A DNA stretch of 64,000 bases from Pseudomonas japonica (GTDB lineage Bacteria > Pseudomonadota > Gammaproteobacteria > Pseudomonadales > Pseudomonadaceae), in assembly GCF_900188455.1 (NCBI RefSeq), contig NZ_FZOL01000001.1, positions 310,001 through 374,000 on the forward strand. The letters are read 5' to 3'. This document shows, in pieces, positions 8,461-18,087 of the stretch. The notes under the pieces are model-generated. The model searched no databases and had not been told where the DNA came from. It saw only the letters and a list, made by a program, of their open reading frames with translations. The position numbers and the translations under genes were made by a program. How positions within the stretch are numbered: position 1 is the stretch's first letter; every line of letters begins with the position of its first letter.

Positions 8461-10110
8461 CCTGGCGTGGCGCCTGAGCGTCGAGTAGGAACAACAAAAA
8501 CAAGAATTCGTGAAAAGAGGCGTATATGAAAGTCGATTTCTCGAGGTGGTCGCTCGACGCGGCGTCGCGCTTTGCCCAGCGCGAGGCTCTGGTCAATGTC
8601 GAGCGAGGGCGTCGCTACACGCACCTGGAGCTTCACCGGCTCACCAATCGAATTGCGCATATGGTCAAACAGCGGCTTTACCTGGCGGCTGGCGATATCT
8701 ATCTGACCATTCTTGAAAACGACAACATGAGCCTGTTGAGTTTCGCTGCGCTCGCCAAGACGGACGTGAAGGCCTCGTGGTGCAACTTCCGGGATACCTA
8801 CGACGAGCACTTGTGGCAGATCGACTTGGTCGAGCCCAAGGTGGTGTTCCTGGAGAATGCTCTGCTCGACACCTATCAGCCCATGTTGAGCGAGCGCGGC
8901 ATCCGCATCATCTGCATGGACCCGCTGGCTACGCCGCGCGACGGCGTCGAATGCTTCTGGGATCTGTTGGAGGGCTTGCCGGAGTCCGAGCCCCATATCG
9001 AGATCGATATGGACGAGCCGCTGCTGTATCGCTTCACTGGCGGTACCACGGGCAAGGGCAAGTGCTGCATGTACAGCCTGCGCAACTGGCTGGCCCTGCA
9101 TCGTTACTTCTACGCGATGCCGGATGAGATGTTTGGTCCGGACACTCGCCATTTGAGCATCACGCCGCTGAGCCACGGCTCTTCGGCCTACGTGATGACG
9201 CTGGCTTTCAAGGGCGGCTGCCATGTGACGATGAATGCCGCCGACCTCCGGCAGTTCTGCGCCAACATCCAGAACGAGAAGATCACCACCTCCCACCTGG
9301 TGCCGACCATTCTCTACCGCTTCCTGGAGTTCGACCTGTGCGAGCAGTTCGATCTTTCCAGCTTGCAGGCGGTGATCTACTCGGCCGCCCCCATGAGCCC
9401 CGCCAAGCTGACCTTGCTGCAGGAGAAGTTCGGCAACATCTTCATCCAGGCTTATGGCAGCAGCGAGGCCCTGGCGCCGGTAGCCGTGTTGAGCAAGGCG
9501 GACCATCTCTGCGCGCCGGGCGAAAGCAACCCGCGCTTGAAGTCGGCGGGCATCCCGCTGCCCGAAACGGAAATCGTCGTGATGGATGACGAGGGACGCG
9601 AGCTGCCGTGCGGACAGACCGGCGAGCTGTGGATCCGCGGTCCCGGGGTGATTCAGGGCTACTACAAGAACCCGGAGCAGACTGCCGCCGAATTCCAGGA
9701 TGGCTACTGGAAATCGGGTGACCTGGGGTTCATCGACGAAAACCGCTATGTGCACATCGTCGACCGCAAGAAAGACATGATCATCAGCGGCGGATTCAAC
9801 GTGTACGCCATCGAAGTCGAGGCGGTGCTCAATGCGCACCCCGCGGTCCTGATGTCGGCGGCGATCGGCATCCCCCACGACGAATGGGGCGAATCGGTAC
9901 ATGCCGAAATCGTACTCAAGGACGGCCATTCAGCGGCCCCTGAAAAAATCCTCGCCTTCTGCAAGGAACGCATCGGATACAAGGCGCCCAAGAGCCTGAG
10001 CATCGTCGAGAGTCTGCCAGTGACGGTGATCGGCAAGGTGCTGCGCCGGGCAGTGCGTGACAAGTACTGGTCGGGACAGCAGCGCAGGGTGAACTAGCCA
10101 CGGTCCCTGC
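8461..10110 (+). repeat. Duplicated crotonase-tail/acyl-CoA ligase segment, complete copy
   Basis: Bases 8461-8690 and 10028-10110 match the minus strand of 34615-34927 at roughly 97% in the part I compared by eye. The intervening 1337 bases (8691-10027) are missing in the other copy. The segment begins with 17 bases (8461-8477) encoding WRGA-stop, the tail of the crotonase that is intact at 34911-35696. This means a crotonase-ligase pair was duplicated in inverted orientation and each copy later lost a different gene. Confidence 0.8.
8526..10097 (+). CDS. AMP-forming acyl-CoA ligase
   Basis: 523 residues of the ANL superfamily. The phosphate-binding motif TGGTTGKGK is at 171-179, the hinge segment is DRKKDMIISGGFNVYAIEVE, and the C-terminal adenylation Lys is in VIGKVLRR (504). 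It activates a carboxylic acid to its CoA thioester with ATP in the cytosol. The acid may be the product of the alcohol and aldehyde dehydrogenases at 19-22 kb. It resembles crotonobetaine/long-chain-like ligases but the substrate cannot be assigned. It precedes the DUF1302 operon by 337 bp and is divergent from the LuxR gene. A truncated second copy remains at 34628-34862. Confidence 0.92.
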   Translation: MKVDFSRWSLDAASRFAQREALVNVERGRRYTHLELHRLTNRIAHMVKQRLYLAAGDIYLTILENDNMSLLSFAALAKTDVKASWCNFRDTYDEHLWQIDLVEPKVVFLENALLDTYQPMLSERGIRIICMDPLATPRDGVECFWDLLEGLPESEPHIEIDMDEPLLYRFTGGTTGKGKCCMYSLRNWLALHRYFYAMPDEMFGPDTRHLSITPLSHGSSAYVMTLAFKGGCHVTMNAADLRQFCANIQNEKITTSHLVPTILYRFLEFDLCEQFDLSSLQAVIYSAAPMSPAKLTLLQEKFGNIFIQAYGSSEALAPVAVLSKADHLCAPGESNPRLKSAGIPLPETEIVVMDDEGRELPCGQTGELWIRGPGVIQGYYKNPEQTAAEFQDGYWKSGDLGFIDENRYVHIVDRKKDMIISGGFNVYAIEVEAVLNAHPAVLMSAAIGIPHDEWGESVHAEIVLKDGHSAAPEKILAFCKERIGYKAPKSLSIVESLPVTVIGKVLRRAVRDKYWSGQQRRVN

Positions 10111-10434
10111 GGCCGCAACGAAGCCGGACCCATGCCGGAGCTCTCAACGCAGCGTGGTCTGGCAACCCCGGTTTTGTTTGATCGAGCACTCGGGCCAGGA
10201 GCACGAGTGCGGTCGCGAGAATAAAAGATGCATTCGCAAGGTGCTGAATCGTGAGCCGAAGTTGCCCCTTGAACTCATGAGTTAGCAGGGCGAATCGCAT
10301 ATGCCTGAGCGGATCCGTAAATAAGTAAGACTCTTGGTCGTTCGCGTACTGCTGCGCACCTGTCGATAAAGAAGGTGTGCTGATAATGCGGTGAATGATT
10401 TTTCGTGAAACCACAGAAAGAGTTAGTAAATTAA
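10098..10434. other. Intergenic region upstream of the DUF1302 operon
   Basis: 337 bp with no convincing coding content. The first 13 bases belong to the duplicated segment. The distal part is AT-richer and should carry the promoter of the envelope-protein operon, but no clear -35/-10 pair, operator or strong Shine-Dalgarno sequence is evident before the ATG at 10435. Confidence 0.5.
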
Positions 10435-12264
10435 ATGAATAAAAACAATAAGATTTACCATCCCAATCTCTGTCGCGGACTTCTTGCTACATCGATTCTG
10501 GCAGCACTAGGCGTCACTCCAGTTCAGGCGCTCGAACTCGATACGGGTAATGAGGATCTTTCGATCCGTTTCGACAATACGCTGAAGCTCAATTACGCCC
10601 AGCGCGTTGAAAGTGCCAACTCTAAACTGGCCAACTCGTGGAACAACAATGATGGTAACCGCAACTTTTCCTCAGGCAGCGCGGTATCCCAGCGCGTCGA
10701 TGTGCTCTCTGAACTGGATGTGGTGTTCAAGGAAAAGACCGGTTTTCGCATCAGTGCCAACAGCTGGTACGACCATGCCTACGACGATGTCGGCAGCTTC
10801 AATCCGTCGACCAACCAGATCAATAACGGCAAGCCGGACTCCCGGCACCGGAGCGGTTACGCCAAGCGTTATTACAACGGTCCTTCCTCGGAGATCCTCG
10901 ATGCCTTCGTCTTCGGCAGCGTGGAGTTCGGCGAGGAATCCTTACTCGCAGCCAAGCTCGGCAGCCATACCCAGTACTGGGGGGAGTCCCTCCTGTCACT
11001 TGCCCATGGCAACAACTACGGCCAATCCGGCCTGGATATCTCCAAGGCGCTGGCTGTACCGGGCACCGAGGCAAAGGAGCTATTCATCCCGCGCAACCAA
11101 CTGTCCACCAACCTGACCCTGACCCCGGAATTAACCCTGGGCGCACAGTACTTCCTCGACTGGGATGCCTCGCGGGTGCCCGAGTCCGGCTCCTATCTGG
11201 GCTTCAATGACGGCGTTCAAAGCGGCGGGCATAACCTATCGCTGATCGCTGCGCGCAATCCCTTCTTCGGTGTACCTGGCCCGATGGGGGCCAACGAGTT
11301 CCTGCGTGTATCCAACGGTCATGTTTTCACTCCGGACAAGCGCGGCGACTTCGGCCTGATGGCCAGGTGGAGTCCCGCATGGTTGGATGGCACCCTCGGC
11401 TTCTACTATCGCAATACCTCCGATATTTTGCCGAACCTGGTCCTTCAACCAACGGCAGTAGGCGTTCCGCAGCTGATCTCCGGCAATGCTGGTAGCTATA
11501 ACCAGTTCTACGTCGATGACATCGATGTCTATGGCATCAGTCTGTCGAAGAACATCGCCGGGGTCAGTGTCGGCTTCGATCTGAACTACCGCGAGAACAT
11601 GCCTCTGGCCAGCGTAGTGGCGACCGTCAGTCCGGCGGCAGCGGCAGCCGGGCTGCCCGGTTTCATCTCCAGCTTCGACGGCGAGAATGGTGTCGCCCGC
11701 GGCAACACCGTACATGCGGTGCTCAATGGCCTGGCCACCTTCGGTGCTACGCCGGTTTGGGATACGGCCTCTCTGCTGGTCGAACTCGGCTACAGCCGTT
11801 GGCTGGACGTGACAGAGAACAAGCAACTGTTCAAGGGCGAGAGTTGGTATCGCGGCGTCGATAAGGTCACCAAGGACAATTACACCCTGGGTGTCAACTT
11901 CAACCCAACCTGGTACCAGGTCTTCCCCAGCATCGATGTTTACCTGCCCATCAGTTACAGCGTTGGACTTCAGGGTAACTCCGCCGTGCAACTGGGCGGT
12001 AACGAGGACTCCGGCAGTTACTCGATAGGGATTGGCATGGATGTTCGCAACCAATACCGCTTCGACCTGAAGTATGTGGACAACTTCGGGCCTTTCGATA
12101 CCTGCGAGGTGGCCGGAGCGGGGTTGGTCCCGGGCGATGGCGTCGCGCCTGGTGCCAACGGCATGTACAACTGCACGCCTGGTCAGCCTACCGCCTTCGC
12201 CGGCGTTCAGGCGCAGCTCAAGGATCGCGGCATGGTCACCATGACCTTCAAGACGACCTTCTGA
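10435..12264 (+). CDS. DUF1302 family outer-membrane protein
   Basis: 609 residues with a Sec signal peptide (basic start, hydrophobic stretch, VQA at 30-32 before LELDTG). The mature part alternates Tyr/Trp/Phe-rich short strands with Gly/Asn/Asp turns as in beta-barrels, and the sequence ends in an aromatic residue (TMTFKTTF), a typical outer-membrane sorting end. DUF1302 proteins are recurrently encoded with DUF1329 proteins in catabolic clusters for hydrophobic compounds. A porin-like role in entry of the substrate, or in exit of something exported by the permease, is inferred. It is the first gene of an apparent five-gene operon to 17876. Confidence 0.85.
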   Translation: MNKNNKIYHPNLCRGLLATSILAALGVTPVQALELDTGNEDLSIRFDNTLKLNYAQRVESANSKLANSWNNNDGNRNFSSGSAVSQRVDVLSELDVVFKEKTGFRISANSWYDHAYDDVGSFNPSTNQINNGKPDSRHRSGYAKRYYNGPSSEILDAFVFGSVEFGEESLLAAKLGSHTQYWGESLLSLAHGNNYGQSGLDISKALAVPGTEAKELFIPRNQLSTNLTLTPELTLGAQYFLDWDASRVPESGSYLGFNDGVQSGGHNLSLIAARNPFFGVPGPMGANEFLRVSNGHVFTPDKRGDFGLMARWSPAWLDGTLGFYYRNTSDILPNLVLQPTAVGVPQLISGNAGSYNQFYVDDIDVYGISLSKNIAGVSVGFDLNYRENMPLASVVATVSPAAAAAGLPGFISSFDGENGVARGNTVHAVLNGLATFGATPVWDTASLLVELGYSRWLDVTENKQLFKGESWYRGVDKVTKDNYTLGVNFNPTWYQVFPSIDVYLPISYSVGLQGNSAVQLGGNEDSGSYSIGIGMDVRNQYRFDLKYVDNFGPFDTCEVAGAGLVPGDGVAPGANGMYNCTPGQPTAFAGVQAQLKDRGMVTMTFKTTF

Positions 12265-12295
12265 TCGAATCACTGCCTGAAGCAGGAGAACACCA

Positions 12296-13657
12296 ATGAA
12301 ATTTGTGAAATCACTTCTGGCTACTGCCCTCGCTGTGACCATGGCCGGCGCTGCACAGGGGGCGGTATCCCCGGATCAGGCTGCGAAGCTCAGCGCCACG
12401 TTGACGCCTGTTGGCGCGGAAAAGGCAGGCAATGCCGATGGTTCCATCCCGGAGTATCAGGGGGGGCTGACTACTCCGCCTGCCGGCTATCAGCAGGGGA
12501 GTTCCTTTCGCCCGGATCCCTTCGATGGAGAGAAGCCGCGCCTGGTGATCAGCGGCGCGAATGCCGCCCAGCACGCCGACAAGCTCACGGCCGCGACCCG
12601 AGAACTGCTCAAGCGTTTTCCATCCTTCCGGTTAGATGTCTACCCGACCCATCGCACGGTGGCCCTGCCGCAATGGTTCCTGGATAACACGGCGAAGAAC
12701 GCCGTGGGGACCAAATCGCTCGAGGGTGGGCTCGCGCTGGAAAATGCTCTGCCGGGGGTCCCTTTCCCGATCCCCAACGATGGCAATGAAGCCATGTGGA
12801 ACCACCTGTTGCGTTACCAGGGATACGCCCTCAACTTGAAGTTCGACGCCTGGAACGTCGACTCGGCGGGCAATGCAACCCTGGCTACTACGGTCAACGG
12901 CTACCTCGAGTATCCGTTGTACGCTCCAGGCCTTACCCAGTCTGCGAAAGAGGATGACCTCTACTTCAAGACCAAACTCTATTACCTGGGCCCAGCTCGC
13001 CGTGCAGGTGAAGCAATTCTGGTGCAGGACGCCGTCAATCCATTGAAGCAACCGCGGCGTGGCTGGCAGTACCTGCCGGGGCAGCGTCGTGTGAAGCTGG
13101 CCCCTGATATCGCCTACGACACTCCGAACCCGGGTACCGGTGGCAGCGCCACCTACGATGATGCCTGGGTGTTCAACGGGGCGATGGATCGGTACGACTT
13201 CAAGCTTGTCGGCAAGAAAGAGATGTTTGTTCCATACAACACCTACAAGCTGAACTACCACAAAACTGCGGCTGACATCACTACGCCGAACCACCTCAAC
13301 CCTGATCTGGTTCGCTGGGAACTGCATCGAGTCTGGGTTGTAGAGGCAACGCGGAAACCGGGTCAACGTCATATCTACAAGAACCGCACCTTCTACATTG
13401 ACGAGGACAGCTGGATTGCCCTGGCCTCCGACGAGTATGACGACAATGGTCAACTTTACCGAGGCTCCTTCGCTCACATGGCTTACAGCTATGACGTACA
13501 GGCGCCGAACTCGGACAACCATATGATCTACGACTTCGTTTCAGGCAACTACAACATTAACGGTTTCTACGGTCCCTACGGCGGCGTCAAGTACATCGAG
13601 CCGCTGTCGAAGGCCCAATGGGCACCGGATTCGCTGGCCGGTACCGGTATCCGTTGA
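12296..13657 (+). CDS. DUF1329 family periplasmic protein
   Basis: 453 residues with a signal peptide (MKFVKSLLATALAVTMAGAA, cleavage near residue 20-23). The family is rich in Tyr, Trp and Asp and is thought to have a LolA/LolB-like half-barrel fold, suggesting a hydrophobic ligand or lipid carrier in the periplasm. AGGAGA precedes the ATG. The gene starts 31 bp after the DUF1302 gene, the usual pairing. Function is unproven; handling of a lipophilic substrate between outer membrane and the RND-type permease is the inference. Confidence 0.85.
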   Translation: MKFVKSLLATALAVTMAGAAQGAVSPDQAAKLSATLTPVGAEKAGNADGSIPEYQGGLTTPPAGYQQGSSFRPDPFDGEKPRLVISGANAAQHADKLTAATRELLKRFPSFRLDVYPTHRTVALPQWFLDNTAKNAVGTKSLEGGLALENALPGVPFPIPNDGNEAMWNHLLRYQGYALNLKFDAWNVDSAGNATLATTVNGYLEYPLYAPGLTQSAKEDDLYFKTKLYYLGPARRAGEAILVQDAVNPLKQPRRGWQYLPGQRRVKLAPDIAYDTPNPGTGGSATYDDAWVFNGAMDRYDFKLVGKKEMFVPYNTYKLNYHKTAADITTPNHLNPDLVRWELHRVWVVEATRKPGQRHIYKNRTFYIDEDSWIALASDEYDDNGQLYRGSFAHMAYSYDVQAPNSDNHMIYDFVSGNYNINGFYGPYGGVKYIEPLSKAQWAPDSLAGTGIR

Positions 13658-13683
13658 GCCAACTCTTGCATTGTGATTTTCGT

Positions 13684-13716
13684 CACCGGTGGGTCTGCCC
13701 CCGGTGGCGAGTTTTT
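13684..13716 (+). terminator. Hairpin plus T-run inside the operon (possible attenuator)
   Basis: Stem CACCGG/CCGGTG (13684-13689 with 13701-13706), strengthened by an inner GGG/CCC pairing, followed by five T at 13712-13716, between DUF1329 and the Asp-box protein gene. Because the same-strand genes continue beyond it, partial termination or RNA end protection is more likely than complete termination. Confidence 0.45.
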
Positions 13717-13727
13717 CGAGAAAAACA

Positions 13728-14804
13728 ATGAATAAGTTCCAGAGGATAGTTCTCGCTGCATTGGTTATGGCACTGGCGCAAGCGCTCTCCGGACCCACTA
13801 CCGCGGCAGATTTTGCAGATGTACTGGACAGCCCGGCGATCCAGAGTGAGAAGGCTGCCCATGCCCTGTTTACAGGTCTGGCTGAGGCCGGAAGTCGCCT
13901 GGTCGCAGTGGGGCAGCGCGGCCACATTCTATTTTCTGACGATGCTGGCCTGCACTGGCGCCAAGCCAGAGTGCCGGTCAGTTCGGACTTGACGTCCGTG
14001 CATTTTCCGAACCCCAGCCAGGGTTGGGCCGTGGGGCATGACGGCGTCGTCTTGTACAGCAGCGATGCAGGTGAAACCTGGACCCGTCAGTTCGACGGTC
14101 GTCAGGTCGGGCAGCGCATGCTCGAACGCTATCAGCCGTTCGCTGCAGCGCACCCCGAAGACCAGGTACTGGTGGCATTGGTGAATGATGCCGTGCGAAT
14201 GAAGGAGGAGGGTGCCGACAAGCCATTTCTTGACCTGTGGTTCGAGAATGAGCGCACCGGTTACATAGTCGGCGCTTTCAACCTGATTTTTCGAACCGAC
14301 GATGGCGGTCGTAGCTGGATCCCTTGGGGGGATCGCGTGGACAACCCGAATGCACTGAATTTGTACGCGATACGCCGGGTTGGAGAGGATCTATTCGTCG
14401 CGGGTGAGCAAGGGCTCTTGCTGAAGCTTGATCCGGTGGCCGGTCGGTTCGTTCAAGTGTCAACGCCATATGGCGGCACTTACTTTGGCGTCACTGGCAA
14501 GCCTGGGGCGATCCTGGTTTTCGGCCTGCGGGGCAATGTGTATCGCAGTGTCGATGGCGGTGTCAGTTGGAGCAAAGTTGAGTTCGGTCTGCAGCAGAGC
14601 ATAACCGCCAGTACGGTCGCCGCGGATGGGCGAATCTTCCTGTTTAGTCAGGCTGGTGATGCGCTGGTAAGCGCCGATGACGGCAAGAGCTTCCAGCCGT
14701 TGCCGAACAAAGTCCTGACGCCAGTTGCCGCCGCGCTGGCGTCCGACTCCGGTGCGTTGGTGGTCGCAGGGCCTCGGGGCCTTCGACAGTTGCCCCTTGA
14801 GTAA
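13728..14804 (+). CDS. Asp-box (BNR/YCF48-like) beta-propeller protein, exported
   Basis: 358 residues from the ATG at 13728. A start 39 bases upstream is in frame but would put charged residues before the signal peptide. Signal peptide of about 27 residues (to TAA before DFA). Five Asp-box repeats are visible: FSDDAGLHW, YSSDAGETW, RTDDGGRSW, RSVDGGVSW and SADDGKSF, spaced as blades of a beta-propeller. The plant homologue YCF48/HCF136 is a photosystem assembly factor. In Proteobacteria such proteins are often encoded next to MMPL-type permeases, which suggests a periplasmic partner or assembly role for the permease downstream (inference). Confidence 0.82.
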   Translation: MNKFQRIVLAALVMALAQALSGPTTAADFADVLDSPAIQSEKAAHALFTGLAEAGSRLVAVGQRGHILFSDDAGLHWRQARVPVSSDLTSVHFPNPSQGWAVGHDGVVLYSSDAGETWTRQFDGRQVGQRMLERYQPFAAAHPEDQVLVALVNDAVRMKEEGADKPFLDLWFENERTGYIVGAFNLIFRTDDGGRSWIPWGDRVDNPNALNLYAIRRVGEDLFVAGEQGLLLKLDPVAGRFVQVSTPYGGTYFGVTGKPGAILVFGLRGNVYRSVDGGVSWSKVEFGLQQSITASTVAADGRIFLFSQAGDALVSADDGKSFQPLPNKVLTPVAAALASDSGALVVAGPRGLRQLPLE

Positions 14805-14837
14805 GCCCACTTCCGACTATCAGAGAGCCACATAGCC

Positions 14838-17288
14838 ATGGGTAACTACGAACTCGACACCATGCCGGTGATCCGGGAGCTGAAGGGCTTCGATGTGCGT
14901 TCCGGTAAGCTGCTGGAGCGGCTGATCTTCAACAACCGTTTGCTGGTGGTGATTGTCTGCCTGCTCGCCACCCTGGTGCTGGGCTACTACGCAGCCACTC
15001 GGCTGAGTCTCAGTGCCAGTTTTGAAAAGATGATTCCGCAGAGCCACCCCTTCATCAAGAACTACTTGGAGAACCGCCAGGCACTGCGTGGCCTTGGCAG
15101 TTCGGTGCGGGTGGTGGTGGAGAACAGCGAGGGCGATATCTTCGACCCTCACTATCTGCAGGTACTGAAGGAAGTCAATGATGAGCTGTTCCTCACTCCG
15201 GGCATCGATCGTGCCTGGATGAAGTCGCTGTGGACCCCTGCCGTCCGCTGGACCGAAGTCACGGAGGAAGGGTTTCGTGGCGGTCCAGTGATGCCGAACG
15301 CCTACGACGGCTCGGTTGGTAGCGTCGAGCAGTTGCGTCAGAACATTTCCCGTTCCGGTATTGTCGGCAGCCTGGTGGGCAACAACTTCAAGTCGAGCAT
15401 GATTTTCGTGCCGCTGTTGGAGAAGGACCCCGTCACCGGCCAGACCATCGACTATCACGACTTCTCGCGCCTGCTCGAAGAGAAGCTGCGCAACAAGCAC
15501 GAGTATCAGGGCGACGCCAAGGCGCATGGCTCGGGCGAGGAGGGCAAGGGCCCGATCAGGATTCGCGTAATCGGCTTTGCCAAGCTGATTGGCGATCTGC
15601 TCGATGGCCTGGTGCAGGTGATGATGTATTTCGGCGCCGCCGCCTTGATCGCCACTGCCGTAATCTATTGCTTCACTCGCTGTGTACGCAGTACGGCTCT
15701 GGTGATCCTCTGTTCAGTGGTAGCGGTCGTCTGGCAGCTCGGCGTGGTGGCACTGTTGGGCTACAGTCTCGATCCCTTCTCGATTCTCGTGCCTTTCCTG
15801 GTCTTTGCGATCGGCGTGTCCCATGGTGCGCAGAAGATGAACGGCATCCTGCAGGATGTCGGGCGTGGCACCCATCAGTTGGTAGCTGCACGTTACACCT
15901 TTCGCCGCCTGTTTCTCGCGGGTCTCACGGCGTTGCTGGCGGATGTCGTCGGCTTCGCCGTACTCATGCTGATTGATATTCCGGTCATCCAGGATCTGGC
16001 CATTACCGCCAGCATCGGCGTGGCAGTGCTGATTTTCACCAACCTGGTTCTGCTGCCGGTGTTGCTCTCCTATTGCGGCGTCAGTCGCCACGCTGCGGCG
16101 CGCAGCCTGCGCGCGGAAAGCGCAGAGATTCGTGGTCGCGGCATTGGGCTGCTCTGGAGCGTTCTCGACCGCTTCACCGAGCGGCGTTGGGCGACTGGAA
16201 CCGTTGTAGTGTCAGGCGTGTTGGCCATCCTGGGTCTGGTGGTCAGCCTGCAACTGAAAATCGGCGATCTCGACCCCGGTGCGCCGGAGCTTCGCCCGGA
16301 CTCGCGCTATAACCGCGACAATGCCTACATCACCGCTAACTACTCGCTCTCCAGCGATCAGTTTGCAGTCATGGTTAAAACGCCCAGCGAAGGTTGCCTG
16401 AAGTACGAGACGCTGGTGGAGGCGGACCGCCTCGGTTGGCTGCTGCAACAACAGCCTGGCGTGCAGACCACTGTGTCGCTCGTGAATGCCGTGCGGCAGA
16501 TCACCGCCGGCTCCTATGAGGGCAGCCCGAAATGGCTGACCATCGCGCGTAACCAGAACGTGTTGAACTACGGAGCACAGCAGGCTTCGGTAAACAGTCC
16601 GGAGCTGTTCAACAACGACTGCTCGATGATGCCGGTGGTGGCCTATCTCTCGGATCACAAGGCCGAGACACTGGACCACGTGGTGAGAGTTGCCGAAGAC
16701 TTCGCCCGTGAGCACAGCAACGGCGAGCGTCAGTTCATGCTCGCCGCCGGAAGCGCCGGGATCGAGGCTGCGACAAACATCGTCGTTCGGGAAGCCAATC
16801 GCACCATGCTGCTTTACGTGTATGGGGCGGTGATCGTGCTCTGCTTCATCACCTTCCGCAGTTGGCGTGCGGTCGTGGTGGCGGTGCTGCCGTTGATGTT
16901 GACCTCTATCCTGTGCGAGGCATTGATGGTCCTGCTCGGCATCGGCGTAAAGGTGGCGACGTTGCCAGTGATTGCGCTGGGTGTTGGTATCGGAGTGGAC
17001 TACGCGCTGTATCTACTTAGCGTGCAATTGGCTCATCAACGTGCAGGCCTGTCGCTGGCTGAAGCCTACAGGGGGGCTGTGGCGTTCACCGGCAAGGTGG
17101 TGGCCCTGGTTGGCGTCACCCTGGCAGCGGGCGTCATCACCTGGGCCTGGTCGCCAATCAAGTTCCAGGCCGACATGGGCATTCTCCTGACGTTCATGTT
17201 CATTTGGAACATGGTCGGTGCACTGGTATTGATTCCTGCTCTTTCGCATTTCCTGTTGCGCAAGGCGGATTATGCAATTCGGGGATAA
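14838..17288 (+). CDS. RND superfamily (MMPL-like) permease
   Basis: 816 residues in two homologous halves, each a transmembrane helix, a large periplasmic loop and a bundle of about five helices. The helices of the first bundle include the region 240-410 and those of the second the last ~200 residues, with the conserved VGIGVDYALYLL segment in the second. The size and single-polypeptide duplication match MMPL/hopanoid-type RND exporters, not tripartite drug pumps; no membrane-fusion gene is adjacent. It probably moves a hydrophobic molecule across the inner membrane or between membrane and periplasmic carriers. It begins 33 bp after the Asp-box gene and is operonic with DUF1302, DUF1329 and DUF2889 genes. 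Confidence 0.88.
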   Translation: MGNYELDTMPVIRELKGFDVRSGKLLERLIFNNRLLVVIVCLLATLVLGYYAATRLSLSASFEKMIPQSHPFIKNYLENRQALRGLGSSVRVVVENSEGDIFDPHYLQVLKEVNDELFLTPGIDRAWMKSLWTPAVRWTEVTEEGFRGGPVMPNAYDGSVGSVEQLRQNISRSGIVGSLVGNNFKSSMIFVPLLEKDPVTGQTIDYHDFSRLLEEKLRNKHEYQGDAKAHGSGEEGKGPIRIRVIGFAKLIGDLLDGLVQVMMYFGAAALIATAVIYCFTRCVRSTALVILCSVVAVVWQLGVVALLGYSLDPFSILVPFLVFAIGVSHGAQKMNGILQDVGRGTHQLVAARYTFRRLFLAGLTALLADVVGFAVLMLIDIPVIQDLAITASIGVAVLIFTNLVLLPVLLSYCGVSRHAAARSLRAESAEIRGRGIGLLWSVLDRFTERRWATGTVVVSGVLAILGLVVSLQLKIGDLDPGAPELRPDSRYNRDNAYITANYSLSSDQFAVMVKTPSEGCLKYETLVEADRLGWLLQQQPGVQTTVSLVNAVRQITAGSYEGSPKWLTIARNQNVLNYGAQQASVNSPELFNNDCSMMPVVAYLSDHKAETLDHVVRVAEDFAREHSNGERQFMLAAGSAGIEAATNIVVREANRTMLLYVYGAVIVLCFITFRSWRAVVVAVLPLMLTSILCEALMVLLGIGVKVATLPVIALGVGIGVDYALYLLSVQLAHQRAGLSLAEAYRGAVAFTGKVVALVGVTLAAGVITWAWSPIKFQADMGILLTFMFIWNMVGALVLIPALSHFLLRKADYAIRG

Positions 17289-17324
17289 GTTAGCAGTGCA
17301 TGCCTGCTGTTTGGAGCTCTAGAA

Positions 17325-17876
17325 ATGACCAGTGATTATGATGATCGGCAACGCCAGCCAATTCACAAGCGCAATATTGAGTGTGTTGGTTATCTGCGCG
17401 CAGATGGTCTTTGGGATATTGAAGGCAGGCTGAACGATAGCAAGACCCATTCCGTGCAACTTTCCGAAGGCCGGCTCCTGACAGCAGGGCAGGCGTTCCA
17501 CAGCATGTGGATACGGCTAACCCTGGACGATGATTTCATTGTACGAGACGTGCAAGTATCGATGTCCGAGGTGCCTACCAGCGAATGTCGCAGTGTCGCT
17601 CCCGCTTACCAAAAATTGCTTGGTGAGCGGGTCGGTCCGGGCTTTTCACGGCGAATCAAGGAGCTCTTTGGAGGTATAGGTGGCTGTGTTCATCTGACGG
17701 AACTGTTGCTGCCTATCGCCACGACGGCTTTTCAGACCATCCCAATAGCCCGAGCCCTGGTTGCGCCACGTAACGAGCATGACACCGAGGCCCACAGCCG
17801 CGCTCTCAGCGGCATGATCGATACCTGCTACGCCCTTCGCTCAACAGGACCAATTGCTTCGGCTATCAAGAAATAG
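17325..17876 (+). CDS. DUF2889 family protein
   Basis: 183 residues matching the DUF2889 pattern: an opening IECVGYLRADGLWDIEGRL segment, a MWIRLTLDDD segment with acidic residues (51-70) and a near C-terminal GGCVHLTELLLPIATTAFQT segment. No signal peptide or membrane span is seen. The function of the family is unknown. It is the last gene of the envelope operon, 36 bp after the permease, so a role linked to the transport or metabolism of the same compound is inferred from position only. Confidence 0.8.
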   Translation: MTSDYDDRQRQPIHKRNIECVGYLRADGLWDIEGRLNDSKTHSVQLSEGRLLTAGQAFHSMWIRLTLDDDFIVRDVQVSMSEVPTSECRSVAPAYQKLLGERVGPGFSRRIKELFGGIGGCVHLTELLLPIATTAFQTIPIARALVAPRNEHDTEAHSRALSGMIDTCYALRSTGPIASAIKK

Positions 17877-18087
17877 TTCACCTCCAGCTTGGCAGCGACC
17901 CACCCTGTGTACGGTCGCGAACGTTTCGAGTCGCGGCTAGCCGCCGGGGGCTGCCCCTTGACTCAGGGCCTTGGGCTTGAAAATGCCGGAGGTCTGCGGC
18001 GGTTGTTCAAATGCCTATGGCGAGTATGCATCGGTTGAATGTTCCCCAAGGGTGAGTCTTCAACGTGCATTTCATACAGGTAAACCC

